Part shown: piece after piece, positions 43,739-57,287 of the stretch
How positions within the stretch are numbered: position 1 is the first letter of the stretch
How the letters are laid out: the number at the start of each line of letters is the position of its first letter
Source: Cryptomeria japonica
Taxonomy: Eukaryota; Streptophyta; Pinopsida; Cupressales; Cupressaceae
Direction of reading: 5' to 3'
Length of the DNA stretch: 60,000 nt
Assembly: GCF_030272615.1 (NCBI RefSeq)
Contig: NC_081415.1
Location: 367,768,667-367,828,666, forward strand
Notes under the pieces: model-generated
What the model saw: only the letters and a program-made list of their open reading frames with translations
Database searches by the model: none
Told to the model about the DNA's origin: nothing
Position numbers and translations under genes: made by a program

Positions 43739-45371
43739 TTACAAGTCCTTTTCGACTTCTGCAACATCTTCTACTTGATGTCTAGTTGCAACCTCTTCTA
43801 ACTGTTCAGGAGCGCCCTCTAACTTCTCTACATCCTGGATGGCATATTTTCTTGTCCACTCATTGTACACATCATCAGTTGGCCACGCAAAGTTAATCAC
43901 TTTTGCCTTTGCCTTGGTTAACCTCTTCCAGGAATTTCTCATCTTGTTGACTTCTGAATTCAGAAAACCATAATGATATTTGATTTTCTCTATCTCCTAA
44001 ATTGTTACAACAAAAAGGAAGCATCATCTAAATCAACAATTCCTTTTATTCTGGCTAACAGTTTGGCCTCTAATTCCTTAAGCCACACTTGTTTGTCCTT
44101 CAGTTGATCTGGGCTGACAAAAACTCTAGGGAGCAATTCAAAAACCTAATCAACATACTCCTTTTTGTAAAAGTTAATTTTCCTGTTAGCATTATCCACC
44201 CCTTCTACCAATTTTACTAAATCCTTGGTGGTGCCACAAGTGGATTTAATGATAGGATCATCCCCTGCTTCATCATAAGATACACAAATAAGCTCCAAGT
44301 CCTTCTCTCTAGGCTTCCACTTGTCAAAAATAGGTGTCAAAATGGCCTTATGTCCATTAAGCTCATTCCACATATCCAAAATCTTGCTTATGTTGTTATA
44401 TAATAGTGAGGCATTCATTATATCTACAAAACTTGAAATGGTAACCCTCACTCTTTCCTCATACTTCTTTGCATACAAGGCCTGGGCCTGTTTTAAATTT
44501 TCTAACTCTTGAGGAGTAATCTCAACCATTTGGGAACTAGAAGGTGCTAGAGATGGTGGGAACTCAATAATGCGGCTGTTAGGTGGAGGTCTTGCAAGAG
44601 AAGAGGAGATCATCAGTGTTGAAGACTCACCTTGATGATACTGTCCTGTCAACTGGCTTTCAACTTAGCAATGATCCTATCCTTACCTCTTACCTCCTCT
44701 TTAGCACTGTTATAAGCCTTCAAAATTGTTTCTAACTTGACTTGGAGGTCTGCTTTTTCCTTAGCCTCCCTTTTTGCTACTGCAAAACTAAATTTTACAG
44801 TCTCTAGAACAATGCTAGCAGCTTCTACCACCCCTGCGTTCTGCACTCTCTTCACTATCATTCCACCAAGGTAGCTTGACCCTGGGGTGTCCTTACTTCT
44901 CTTATTCTCATCTCTCTTGAGAGACCACATGACAAGTGCAACATTATCTTTGCTGAAAGTAATTCCCTCCATGGGCTTGGTTTCTTTTCTCACTGTCTCT
45001 AGTACCAAGGCATCTGATGTGTCCCACTCAGGGAGAATGAGCACTCCAGCTTGTGCCACCATATCTCTTCCTTGCTCAGGAGTGATGGTCTTAAACTCAT
45101 CCATCATTTCTTGCTTTATTTCCTCCTCCACTAGAGCTGGATCTTTTTGAGGCTGCTCACCTTTTCTCTTCTCACATCTTGCATTGTATTTGTCTATATT
45201 TTGCTTCCATACGAACTACACAAATGCTCCTGATGTACCAAAATTGCTGTCAGCCAAGTAGTCATCACTAGCCTGTTTGAGCTCAGGATCCCACTCCTGG
45301 CCCTTAAATTCATTGGTAGTGATGTTCATTTCAGCAGCAAGGGGCTCTTCTAGCATTCCCCCTTCTACTTT
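43739..45371 (-). pseudogene. Element E ORF, C-terminal ~540 codons (unknown, coiled coil)
   Basis: Continues the frame cut by D: GMLEEPLAAEMNITTNEFKG and WDPELKQASDDYLADSNFG, a TAG at 45216-45218, then the open frame 45131-44649 (EEIKQEMMDEFKTITPEQG, GGMIVKRVQNAGVVEAA, then a Lys/Glu/Ala coiled coil). A shift at about 44650 leads to 44652-44146 (ITPEQELENLKQAQALYAKK-like helices, WNELNGHKAILTPIFDKWK). After more breaks 43942-43739 ends EVEKDL. Joined with the first part it is about 1,200 codons. The C-terminal half is mostly helical and charged. Function unknown. Confidence 0.58.
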
Positions 45372-48300
45372 TGTAATGCCCCGCCAGGAAACCCCGAAGG
45401 GATTAAGCCAAAACACAAGAATAGAGTGCAAATTTATTTTTTTTAAAAGTTACACCACATTAAGATACAACAAGATATCAAGATTCAGATTACATAGCGG
45501 AAGACATCACTAACACCTAGAGAGTTTCCCAATGAGATTACTTAAATATCACAACTCACTTAACCCACACAATTAATCCAATAAGCTGATTACCTTAATA
45601 ATGAGATAATTCTTAATCAGGATAATTTACTTTCAAAAGAGGGAAATATAAATCACAAGCGAAGATTCATCATTAAGATCCATTCATAATCTTCATTCAA
45701 GCTTTTCATTTAAAATTACAAACCATACATCTAACATTCTAATACACTAGGATTTCATCATAACATAAGAGATCTTTCCAAGCATATTTAAATTCCTTAA
45801 CAACAACTGAGTATAATTCATTACTCTAAGTTACATTCTTTCATATTCCAACTTATTGCATTTTAAAAGACGATTGCATACTAGCATCAACGATAAATCT
45901 CATCTATACCACTTAAGCATTCGATCAACATGGCATTCAAGAAAGCACTGAATATAAGCATTTATAGTTAATTCCAATTATCCACTTAACCATTCTAACA
46001 TAAGTTAATCATACATGATAAAGCTGAATAAAGGAAACATAAGAGAATACATCACATAACACCATAATGATCTCGGAGTTCACCCCTAAAGGGATACATC
46101 TCTGGGTCTGCTCAACTACAAGACCCCTCTGATAAATAATAAAGTTAAGAATACAAGAGGTTGCACCATTACAATCCGGCCATCAAGGCGAAATATAAAC
46201 AATATACAAACGACCGCATCGGTCAATTAATACATAGACGATCCTTGAAAAGAACAGGATCCAGCTGAACATAATCAAAGCTAAAACAAAGGTCCAGAAG
46301 AGCATCCATAAAACTGAGCCATCACCATCCAAGGTCAAACATGAAACCGATACTCACAAGGGTAGAGCTAACAGGATGACCCACAAAGGTGCTCCTAATA
46401 GGACAAAACGACTACACACTAGCGAACGTAGGGACAAGTGTCATCACACAACCTGGTATGGTTACCATGGTAGGTCTTCATAGGTCCCGGCCCCATACAT
46501 TGGGTTACCCTGGCAACCTAATCTGAGCTTCCGGCCCATCCAAGCCTCATGTGGACCCACACATCCTCTCGTGAAGACAAGGAAGATGGTTTGCCATTTC
46601 AGGCCTTCTCACAGCATGTCGAGTCTATGATAGCACTCGTCCCATGTGTGAGGCACAATTATCTTAATTAGAGATTACATTCTAATCTACTTAAAGGTTA
46701 TCACTTATTAGACTCACTTTCGATGGGTTACCCAGCAGCCACTTTGGGCGCGGCCCCCAATCGAAAGCCACTTCCCATACGACACTAGACTATACTCAAA
46801 CGAACTCAAAACCAAGGAATACACATGGTCAGATGAACGGAGTTCAGGAAGGGAGAGACAACCATCAATTTAAACATGACTCAAGGATGATCACTTACTG
46901 ACGGTACTCTAACTAGAGACCTGACCAACAATGGTCAACCACATTCATCATTCGACTCACACACAAGGAGGATATGATCAAAACGACACTACCACAATAC
47001 AACAGTCAACTCGAAATCGAGGACTGAAACAGGTACCCCAAGTCAATCCATATGACAGGGTCCTACTAAACAAAGCAAAACATGCCATTTCATAATTAAA
47101 GGCGAATACAGAAATTAAACTCGCAAGGCAATAATCAGAAAAGACAATATTTCCTCAAATTGATTTAATCATTACAAGTCGATCAAGTTTTCTACAAGAT
47201 CTAAATCAGCTTACAGTATCTACCTCATCTAGGGATAGGTTGTTCTTGGTTTTCTAACTCTTGAAGGTTCAAAGCATCGAACAGACATATAAAGCCATAA
47301 AGAGTTTTTAAACCAAATTCATATTAATAAGACTCAGACAACCATTAATCTATTAAATAAGATATTTAATCTCCGACAAAACATCATTAACATACTAGTC
47401 TAAAACCGACCTCTACAGTTTCGTAATTTCCAATCCTAGATGCATAATACGGATCACGAAATATATTTATAAAATGAGAATCTAATGAAGCTAATCATTT
47501 CCAAAAGCACACCGTTTCAATTCAAATACCCAACGATAAATATTTCACTACTTCTCAATTACTCAATTGATAAGTTCTAAGATAATACTAACAACATCAA
47601 TTAGTAATTACATCGTATTTCAACGATTTTCCAATAACATATTATTCTCTATTATTTTTAAACAATACTACCTCAATTAGCCAAGTGCTCTAATTAGCTA
47701 GAAGGTAAGATCTAGATTTATTAATCCAAGATCAGACAGAATATAATCAACAATATTCAATTGCGAAAATCAATAGTTTTAGAACTTAATCAGAAAAAGA
47801 GCATAAGTCATGAAATGAGATTGAATAATTAATCCACCTATAAATTCCATTATAAAATTAATCAATATCCAATCAACCTTTATCAAGATTAATGCCACCA
47901 TAATCCTAATTAATAAACTAAATAAAACTTAGTCATTAACATAATATTTACAAATATTATATGCATTTTTTTTTTTTGAATACTAAAAAAAATGCATTAA
48001 AAAAACCCATCTTTAAAAACTAATAAAAAAAAACATTTTAACAAGGGCTAGGGTGGGCCGTGCCCTAACCCTAGCCGCAGGCACGGGGGATACTCGTGGG
48101 CGGCGCTCACGGTGGTGCCCGCAGGTGCCGCGGTGCCCTGCGGCCACTGCCGTGAGCCGCAGGCAACGCACAATCGCGAACCACTACGGGGCGGTAAAGG
48201 AGGAGAAGGGGGAGAGAGCGGGGGGAGAAGGGGAGGAGGAGCGGGTGGAGCTCCGATCCCCGCCCTCCAACCCCAACCAATGTTTAAAACATACGCCCAG

Positions 48301-49669
48301 GCCGAACGAAAACAACCGCCCAGGCCGAAACAGAAGCAACGCCCAGTTTGCAATAAAATATACATATTTTTTTTAATAAAACACACAGGTTCAAATTAAC
48401 AAGTTCATTTTAAACGAACTGTGTTTTGGGTAACAAGATATTTGATGATAAACATTTTTATTTTTTTTTCAAACACAATCAGGTTTTAACACCCAAAAGA
48501 TATGAGGAATTACAACATTTAAAAAACATTTCCAGCCAAACTGTCTAATTTAAAATATCAGTTCATAATCTTGGCATTCAATGGAGGATTTAAACCTAAG
48601 ATAGCATGAAAACATTCAAACCCCCATTTCCATTTTAAACAATAACTAAAATTGAGGGTTAGATCCTACCTGATCTCGCGTTCCTGGCAAGATCTGCTGA
48701 AGAGTCCCAATCTCCAGCTACCAAAACCTCCAATTTTCATCTCCAAATTTCTTTTCCAACCAAAACTTCTCCAAAAATGTCCATCCTCCAATTTTTCCCC
48801 AAATTTTGGGTTATATGGAAGAGTTGACCAAAAATTCTATTTTTGGAATTTAAAATTTTTATTTAAAAATAATTCACAAAATTAATCCTTTTCTAATTAC
48901 AACAAATTGACTTGCCTTTTCAATAAAAAATCGATTTCCTCAATTAATACGATTTAACCTTTCAAATTTTAAAAGCCAACAGAATGCAATAGAATCTATT
49001 GAAATTTAAATACAAAACTTTCTTTTCCAACAGCATATACAAAATGCATTTAATATTCAAAATCAGTCATTTAATCGAATTTACTCCCAATTAAAAACGA
49101 GCAATCCAATATCAACGAAAATCTCATAATGGAAACTAGATTAATTTAGTCCATAAATCTCTAATGCACAAATACATATTTAATCAAGATAATTACTGAG
49201 GACTAATTAATCAATTTAACCATACACACCAAGCACGCAAACCGAGAAGGTCAACCAAGAAGACAACTCGCAAACCCAAACAAAAAGGGATTACCGACGA
49301 CGACTGGCGATGCTCACTGGAGCACGACTAAGGTCAACTAGGGTCTTACGACCACCTAATCCAACTCTAAGGATAAAAAGGTACACTCAAACCTGCAATC
49401 CAGGTGAAGACGAACCTCGCACTCATGCGGCGTTGTACCTAAAATTTCCTGCAACCAAGAGCCATACATGCATACATATATAAACTTAATGAAAACGTTA
49501 GCTCAATATTAATACCACGAAATAGGTACACTAACAACTTGGATACAACTAGTGTGAAAACCACATCAACAGCTATGTGTAAAATCAAACATCCGACTAT
49601 AACATAATATTACGATAAACTAATCAAGATTAAACCAAGGTTAGAGATTGATTAGGGTAGGGTACTACA
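45372..49669 (-). repeat. Element D 3' LTR (left copy)
   Basis: Plus strand TGTAATGCCC ... GGTACTACA. Unusually long. Includes dyad-rich sequence near 46450-46520 and a GC-rich island at 48040-48350. Frames in it such as 48053-48376 mirror the island and recur in the right LTR; I do not call them genes. Confidence 0.92.
48040..48350. other. GC-rich island in the D left LTR
   Basis: A sharp switch from AT-rich sequence to CpG-rich sequence with GCCGCGGTGCCCTGCGGCC-like words and a G/A-rich run (about 48196-48245). It switches back to AT-rich at about 48350. It is repeated at 55650-55970. Confidence 0.8.
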
Positions 49670-49684
49670 TTCTCCCCCCCTAGG
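49670..49684 (-). other. Element D polypurine tract
   Basis: On the minus strand CCTAGGGGGGGAGAA directly precedes the LTR start TGTAGTACCC. Confidence 0.88.
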
Positions 49685-52600
49685 TTCCGACTTACTCCTG
49701 GAAGTCGTAAGGCTAGATGGAGAACATGTCGTACGCATCAGCCCTGAAACTCATTCAACAAAGATCAAATTGCACATAGAAATCTTTCCATAATTAAATG
49801 AAATATCATTGCAAAATCCTTTACAAACGCCATTATCCATTGGCAAGATACATCTAAAACCATACATTCCTTAAAATATTCTAGGAATTATTCACAATCA
49901 TAGCAGAGGAACCAGAATTTTCTTCCTTTCATTACACCCAATTAAAACATTACAAAGAGGTAAACAACAATTACCATAATCATCGACCAAAAATGACAAG
50001 AAAACATGCCATAATGATCAATTTCCTTTACCAATCCATTTTTCTCATAAAATTTTATTGAATAGAACTAGCTTAAGATATCAATTTCTACAACCAAATT
50101 AACTTCCATGAAATAAGAGCAACATAAATAACTCAATTGATTACACTTGCCAGGCATAAGAAAACCTTTCCAAAGACTATGTCCCATAACATAGTGACAA
50201 GTTAACACAATTTACTCCATGATACAAATAATAACCATCCACATAATTGGAATGCATAACAGAAAAGGCCACATGTGAGCATGTCAAATGCTCGGTCCAA
50301 GGATAACATGCATGATCAGCATCTCTATGCCTGATCTTAGAACAACAATATGATCATAAATATCCAATATCTCACTCAAGGGCTCGATGGTGCTAGGCAC
50401 ACCATAGCGGTGCTACCTTCCATACAAGACCTCTATGAATATCCCTTGTTGAACAAGGTGGTTAGCCTCCAAGAGATAGTCACCACACATAGGTAGGTAG
50501 TGGTTACTAGATGCAACACAGCCTCACATACCCCCATCCTCACGGTTCCCTACATCAACTTCCTCGCACACACTCTACCAAATCCGTATCATACGTCCAT
50601 GGAGAGGAATTTCACATTTCAACACAAGACCAGCATCCGAAAACAATAATGATAAACCAGTTTAGCCACCAAAGTACAGATGAATAAAGATAATAAATCA
50701 TCAATTCCAACAGTAAGGCAAGAAAATAATCCGGATTTTCAACACCAAATCAAAGTGCAAAAGATCACAAGATCGTGGCCAAACCTTCAAAGTCAAGGTA
50801 AAATAAATTGCTGATCCCCAAAGAAATATAAAGAATATCACAACTACACATAACATCACTATGTGACTAACATCTAGCCACCAACGAGGAAGGAAGGAAC
50901 AACTGACTAGCTATTGCAGTAGCTCATCATGTGGTGCGACATAGTCACACTATCCACATGGCATGGCGATATGCACCTCGACATCACCCCGCATCACGTC
51001 GTCACGTGGCATGGCAATACCCCAAGTGGAGAACACACACAATGGACGTATCCCGCATGGTAGTGTACCTCGCAGAAAAAGCACGCGCAAGTCACATCCC
51101 ACATAGCGACGTATCTAGAAGGATACTCGCCGTAAGTCAGAGGTATACATGACTAGGGTCCACCCACATGCCCACCAACACATACTAACTGGCAGCACAT
51201 GTGAATAAACCTACCTTTCATGAAGACAAGGCAAGGGATCCTCCAAATTACACCATCACTATACACAGGAATCACCATCCAAACTGCTCAAATAAGGAAG
51301 AGGAATAGGCTGACACACATAAACCTATAAATAGGTTCATCAAAGGGAAAGTATTGAGTACACCTTGATACAGTTCAGTAGTACAACTATATCATTCCTC
51401 GAAGTAGAGAAGCTAAATTCGCTTCGCGCTGACATTACTCGTACGCCAATCCATACTATTCAAGGAATGGTTACTTCGAATACTACCCCTTAACATACTG
51501 AGTAACCCACAACCCGAGGTTTGGTACTCAGCAGGGAAACAAATAAGCAACATCACATAAACAGTATGGTTTCCCATACTCATAAGCAACATATCCTCCA
51601 TGGTTGATTACTTCACCAAACCATGGGCACAAATAATAAGCACTGGTTTCTTACAATACACACAAATACACCAGTACTGGTTTAGTCACATTTACGGGGA
51701 GTACTTTTCAGTACGCTAACATCTATTCAAGGAAGATTTCAATTATGCTTTCTATATAACCAACTGAATCAAGTTTACTCTAGATACAAGTACTAAATTC
51801 ATTAACAATTCACAATTATATAAGGAAATAACATCATTCCTATAGCTTTCTCGAATCTCACTAAGCATTCATAACTAAATTACTAGCTAAGCAAATTCAT
51901 TTCTAAAGCTTAAGACTTTCATCTATCACTATGAAGCCAAAATGTAATAGTACAATTTCACATGTTTTATAAACATTCTATTTAAGTCAATGTACTCTTT
52001 AATAGCATTTCTAAAATTCTTATGATTAGGCAAAGAGAAGGGAAAGAGAGTTTGACAACCAAACCATTTCCTACAAAAATGCAAGATCAACAGATCACGC
52101 TACATTATACATTTCCTCACTATAAGCCTATCATTTAAATTATACAGTTTTCATTTCACTACTGTTTAGAAGGAAGATAATCAACCTAACAAAAACATTT
52201 CCAATAATTATGGTTGTAACAGGAGGTTCTAGTTTTCCGAACAAAGCAGAGATCAAGAGAGGCAATCTTTTCGATAATGCAAGACCTCTTAAGAACACTC
52301 ACTTATAATAATACAATATAGACACATGTCATAATTTGCAACCTACTAGGGAAGATCACATTACGATCAAAGATAAGCAAAGAGCTATTACCCAAATAAA
52401 ACATATTAATGCATGCACATCAAACAAGCTTTCCATTCGCACTTTCTAACCACATTAAGGTAATTTCATATACCCAAAAGCGAGTTCAATGGAGCATTTG
52501 CTAAAATAAATCTTCAATCAAACTGGTTTAATGAGACCAATAAGACAACCTTTCGGAAAACACATTAATACTCTCTCAAAGCTACAATAACATGCTCTCT

Positions 52601-52953
52601 TTAATACTTCTTCTACAAACCAAGCAGTTTCACATAATTCAACTATTCGCATAGCAATGCACCTTACTAAGGTAGAATTTAACCATGCTACTCCTACAAC
52701 ATACACATGGACAATTCTTTAAACATACACATACAGTTTTCTCCCAATCACTAAAATAAATTTTAAAACCCATAGCCCTTTAATAATCTAAAGACATAAG
52801 CGTCATAAGGCTCACACAAGGGTCCAAGAAGTCACACCCTTTTCTCTTTCGCAAACAAGAAAACTCGAATCAAAGATAATTACACATAAGGTTAATACAC
52901 CTCACAACAATAGAGGGCACACACGACACCAGAGATCCCAATGTTTGCAACAT
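49685..52953 (-). other. Element D interior, non-coding
   Basis: 3.3 kb without a supportable ORF on either strand; the longest frames are about 60-75 codons and featureless. Less AT-rich parts lie at 50280-50620 and 50930-51230. This conserved-length non-coding interior is typical of LARDs. Confidence 0.7.
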
Positions 52954-52967
52954 GGGCTCTGATACCA
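52954..52967 (-). other. Element D primer-binding site
   Basis: Minus strand TGGTATCAGAGCCC, an exact tRNA-iMet-type site, 2 bases after the LTR end ...GGCATTACA. Confidence 0.93.
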
Positions 52968-52969
52968 AA

Positions 52970-55900
52970 TGTAATGCCCTGCCAGGAAACCCCGAAGGGA
53001 TTAAGCCAAAACACAAGAATAGAGTGCAATTTTTTTTTTTTTAAAAGTTACACCACATTAAGATACAACAAGATATCAAGATTCAGATTACATAGCGGAA
53101 GACATCACTAACACCTAAAGAGTTTCCCAACGAGATTACTTAAATATCACAACTCACTTAACCCACACAATTAATCCAATAAGCTGATTACCTTAATAAT
53201 GAGATAATTCTTAATCAGGATAATTTACTTTCAAAAGAGGGAAATATAAATCACAAGCGAAGATTCATCATTAAGATCCATTCATAATCTTCATTCAAGC
53301 TTTTCATTTAAAATTACAAACCATACATCTACCATTCTAATACACTAGGATTTCATCATAACATAAGAGATCTTTCCAAGCATATTTAAATTCCTTAACA
53401 ACAACTGAGTATAATTCATTACTCTAAGTTACATTCTTTCATATTCCAACTTATTGCATTTTAAAAGACGATTGCATACTAGCATCAACGATAAATCTCA
53501 TCTATACCACTTAAGCATTCGATCAACATGGCATTCAAGAAAGAACTGAATATAAGCATTTATAGTTAATTCTAATTATCCACTTAACCATTCTAACATA
53601 AGTTAATCATACATGATAAAGCTGAATAAAGGAAACATAAGAGAATACATCACATAACACCATAATGATCTCGGAGTTCACCCCTAAAGGGCTACATCTC
53701 CGGGTATGCTCAACTGCAAGACCCCTCTGATAAATAATAAAGTTAAGAATACAAGAGGTTGCACCATTACAATCCGGCCATCAAGGCGAAATATAAACAA
53801 TATACAAACGACCGCATCGGTCAATTAATACATAGACGATCCTTGAAAAGAACAGGATCCAGCTGAACATAATCAAAGCTAAAACAAAGGTCCAGAAGAG
53901 CATCCATAAAATTGAGCCATCACCATCCAAGGTCAAACATGAAACCAATACTCACAAGGGCAGAGCTAACAGGACGACCCACAAAGGTGCTCCTAACAGG
54001 ACAAAATGACTACACACTAGCGAACGTAGGGACAAGTGTCATCACACAACCTGGTATGGTTACCATGGCAGGTCTTCATAGGTCCCGGCCCCATACATTG
54101 GGTTACCCTGGCAACCTAATCCGAGCTTCCGGCCCATCCAAGCCTCATGTGGACCCACACATCCTCTCATGAAGACAAGGAATATGGCTTGCCATTTTAG
54201 GCCTTCTCACAGCATGTCGAGTCTATGATAGCACTCATCCCATGTGTGAGGCACAATTATCTTAATTAGAGATTACATTCTAATCTACTTAAAGGTTATC
54301 ACTTATTAGACTCACTTTCGATGGGTTACCCAGTAGCCACTTTGGGCGCGGCCCCCAATCGAAAGCCACTTCCCATACGACACTAGACTATACTCAAACG
54401 AACTCAAAACCAAGGAATACACATGGTCAGACAAACGGAGTTCAAGAAGGGAGAGACAACCATCAGTTTAAACACGACTCAAGGATGATCACTTACTGAT
54501 GGTACTCTAACTAGAGACCTGACCAACAATGGTCAACCACATTCATCATTCGACTCACACACAAGGAGGATATGATCAAAATGACACTACCACAATACAA
54601 CAGTCAACTCGGAATCGAGGACTAAAACAGGTACCCCAAGTCAATCCATACGACAAGGTCCTACTAAACAAAGCAAAACATGCCATTTCATAATTAAAGG
54701 TGAATACAGAAATTAAACTCGCAAGGCAATAATCAGAAAAGACAATATTTCCTCAAATTGATTTAATCATTACAAATCGATCAAGTTTTCTACAAGATCT
54801 AAATCAGCTTACAGTATCTACCTCATCTAGGGATAGGTTGTTCTTGGTTTTCTAACTCTTGAAGGTTTAAAGCATCAAACAGACATATAAAGCCATAAAG
54901 AGTTTTTAAACCAAATTCATATTAATAAGACTCAGACAACCATTAATCTATTAAATAAGATATTTAATCTCCGACAAAACATCAGTAACATACTGGTCTA
55001 AAACCGACCTCTACAGTTTCGTAATTTCCAATCCTAGATGCATAATACGGATCACGAAATATATTTATAAAAAGAGAATCTAATGAAGCTAATCATTTCC
55101 AAAAGCACACCGTTTCAATTCAAATACCCAACGATAAATATTTCACTACTTCTCAATTACTCAATTGATAAGTTCTAAGATAATACTAACAACATCAATT
55201 AGTAATTACATTGTATTTCAACGATTTTCCAATAACATATTATTCTCTATTATTTTTAAACAATACTACCTCAATTAGCCAAGTGCTCTAATTAGCTAGA
55301 AGGTAAGATCTAGATTTATTAATCCAAGATCAGACATAATATAATCAACAATATTCAATTGCGAAAATCAATAGTTTTAGAACTTAATCAGAAAAAGAGC
55401 ATAAGTCATGAAATGAGATTGAATAATTAATCCACCAATAAATTCCATTATAAAATTAATCAATATCCAATCAACCTTTATCAAGATTAATGCCACCATA
55501 ATCCTAATTAAGAAACTAAATAAAACTTAGTCATTAACATAATATTTACAAATATTATATGCATTTTTTTTTTTTTGAATACTAAAAAAAATGCATTAAA
55601 AAAACCCATCTTTAAAAACTAATTGAAAAAAACATTTTAACAAGGGCTAGGGCGGGCCGTGCCCTAACCCTAGCCGCAGGCACAGGGGATACTTGTGGGC
55701 GGTGCTCACGGTGGTGCCCGCAGGTGCCGCGGCACCCTGCGGCCACCGCGACCCCTGCGGCCACCGCCGTGAGCCGCAGGCAACGCACAATCGCGAACCA
55801 CTGCGGGGCGGTAAAGGAGGAGAAGGGGGAGAGAGCGGGGGGAGAAGGGGAGTAGGAGCGGGCGGAGCTCCGCTCCCCGCCCTCCAACCCCAACCAATGT

Positions 55901-57287
55901 TTAAAACATACGCCCAGGCCGAACGAAAACAACCGCCCAGGCCGAAACAGAAGCAACGCCCAGTTCGCAATAAAATATACATATTTTTTTTAATAAAACA
56001 CACAGGTTCAAATTAACAAGTTCATTTTAAACGAACTATGTTTTGGGTAACAAGATATTTGATGATAAACATTTTTTTTTTTTCTTTCAAACACAAACAG
56101 GTTTTAACACCCAAAAGATATGAGGAATTACAACATCTCAAAAACATTTCCAGCCAAACTGTCTAATTTACAATATCAGTTCATAATCTTGGCATTCAAT
56201 GGAGGATTTAAACCCAAGATAGCATGAAAACATTCAAACCCCCATTTCCATTTTAAACAATAACTAAAATTGAGGGTTAGATCCTACCTGATCTCGCGTT
56301 CCTGGCAAGATCTGCTGAAGAGTCCCAATCTCCAGCTACCAAAACCTCCAATTTTCATCTCCAAATTTCTTTTCCAACCAAAACTTCTCCAAAAATGTCC
56401 ATCCTCCAATTTTTCCCCAAATTTTGGGTTATATGGAAGAGTTGACCAAAAATTCTATTTTTGGAATTTAAAATTTTTATTTAAAAATAATTCACAAAAT
56501 TAATCCTTTTCTAATTACAACAAATTGACTTGCCTTTTCAATAAAAAATCGATTTCCTCAATTAATATGATTTAACCTTTCAAATTTTAAAAGCCAACAG
56601 AATGCAATAGAATCTATTGAAATTTAAATACAAAACTTTCTTTTCCAACAGCATATACAAAATGCATTTAATATTCAAAATCAGTCATTTAATCGAATTT
56701 ACTCCCAATTAAAAATGAGCAATCCAATATCAACGAAAATCGCATAATGGAAACTAGATTAATTTAGTCCATAAATCTCTAATGCACAAATACATATTTA
56801 ATCAAGATAATTACTGAGGACTAATTAATCAATTTAACCATACACACCAAGCACGCAAACCGAGAAGGTCAACCAAGAAGACGACTCGCAAACCCAAACA
56901 AAAAGGGATTACCGACGACGACTGGCGATGCTCACTGGAGAACGACTAAGGTCAACTAGGGTCTTACGACCACCTAATCCAACTCTAAGGATAAAAAGGT
57001 ACACTCAAACCTGCAATCCAGGTGAAGACGAACCTCGCACTCATGCGGCGTTGTACCTGAAATTTCCTGCAACCAAGAGCCATACATGCATACATATATA
57101 AACTTAATGAAAACGTTAGCTCAATATTAATACCATGAAATAGGTACACTAACAACTTGCATACACCTAGTGTGAAAACCACATCAACAGCTATGCGTAA
57201 AATCAAACATCTGACTATAACATAATATTACGATAAACTAATCAAGATTAAACCAAGGTTAGAGATTGATTAGGGTAGGGTACTACA
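52970..57287 (-). repeat. Element D 5' LTR (right copy)
   Basis: 4318 bp, partner of 45372-49669. About 20 bp longer, mainly from an 18-bp tandem duplication in the GC island near 55745 and homopolymer differences. Confidence 0.92.
55650..55970. other. GC-rich island in the D right LTR (5' LTR)
   Basis: Partner of 48040-48350. Contains an extra 18-bp copy of a CCCTGCGGCCACCGCG-type unit. In the 5' LTR it could lie near the element's promoter; that is inference. Confidence 0.8.

Larger units (their letters stand above)
45372..57287 (-). mobile_element. Element D: LARD-like non-autonomous retrotransposon with 4.3-kb LTRs
   Basis: Direct LTRs are 45372-49669 (4298 bp) and 52970-57287 (4318 bp), with a 3.3-kb interior lacking any supportable ORF. 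The primer site (minus strand) is next to the right LTR and the purine tract next to the left LTR, so it reads right to left. Flanks are ACTTT (45367-45371) and ACTTC (57288-57292), a 4/5 target duplication in E's ORF. LTR size, interior size and lack of coding match LARDs described from cereals (such as Sukkula). LTR mismatches are about 1-1.5% by eye over the first 730 bases. Confidence 0.9.

Noticed and set aside
46503-46518. GGTTACCCTGGCAACC matches the animal/fungal RFX X-box consensus
   Set aside because: RFX factors are not known from land plants; the match is probably a chance dyad. It is kept only as a symmetry observation.
48053-48399. Overlapping GC-rich ORFs of 95-118 codons on both strands in the D LTRs (also 55612-56016)
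   Set aside because: They follow the GC island, differ by frame shifts between the two LTR copies (18-bp insertion) and show only low-complexity Arg/Gly/Pro composition.
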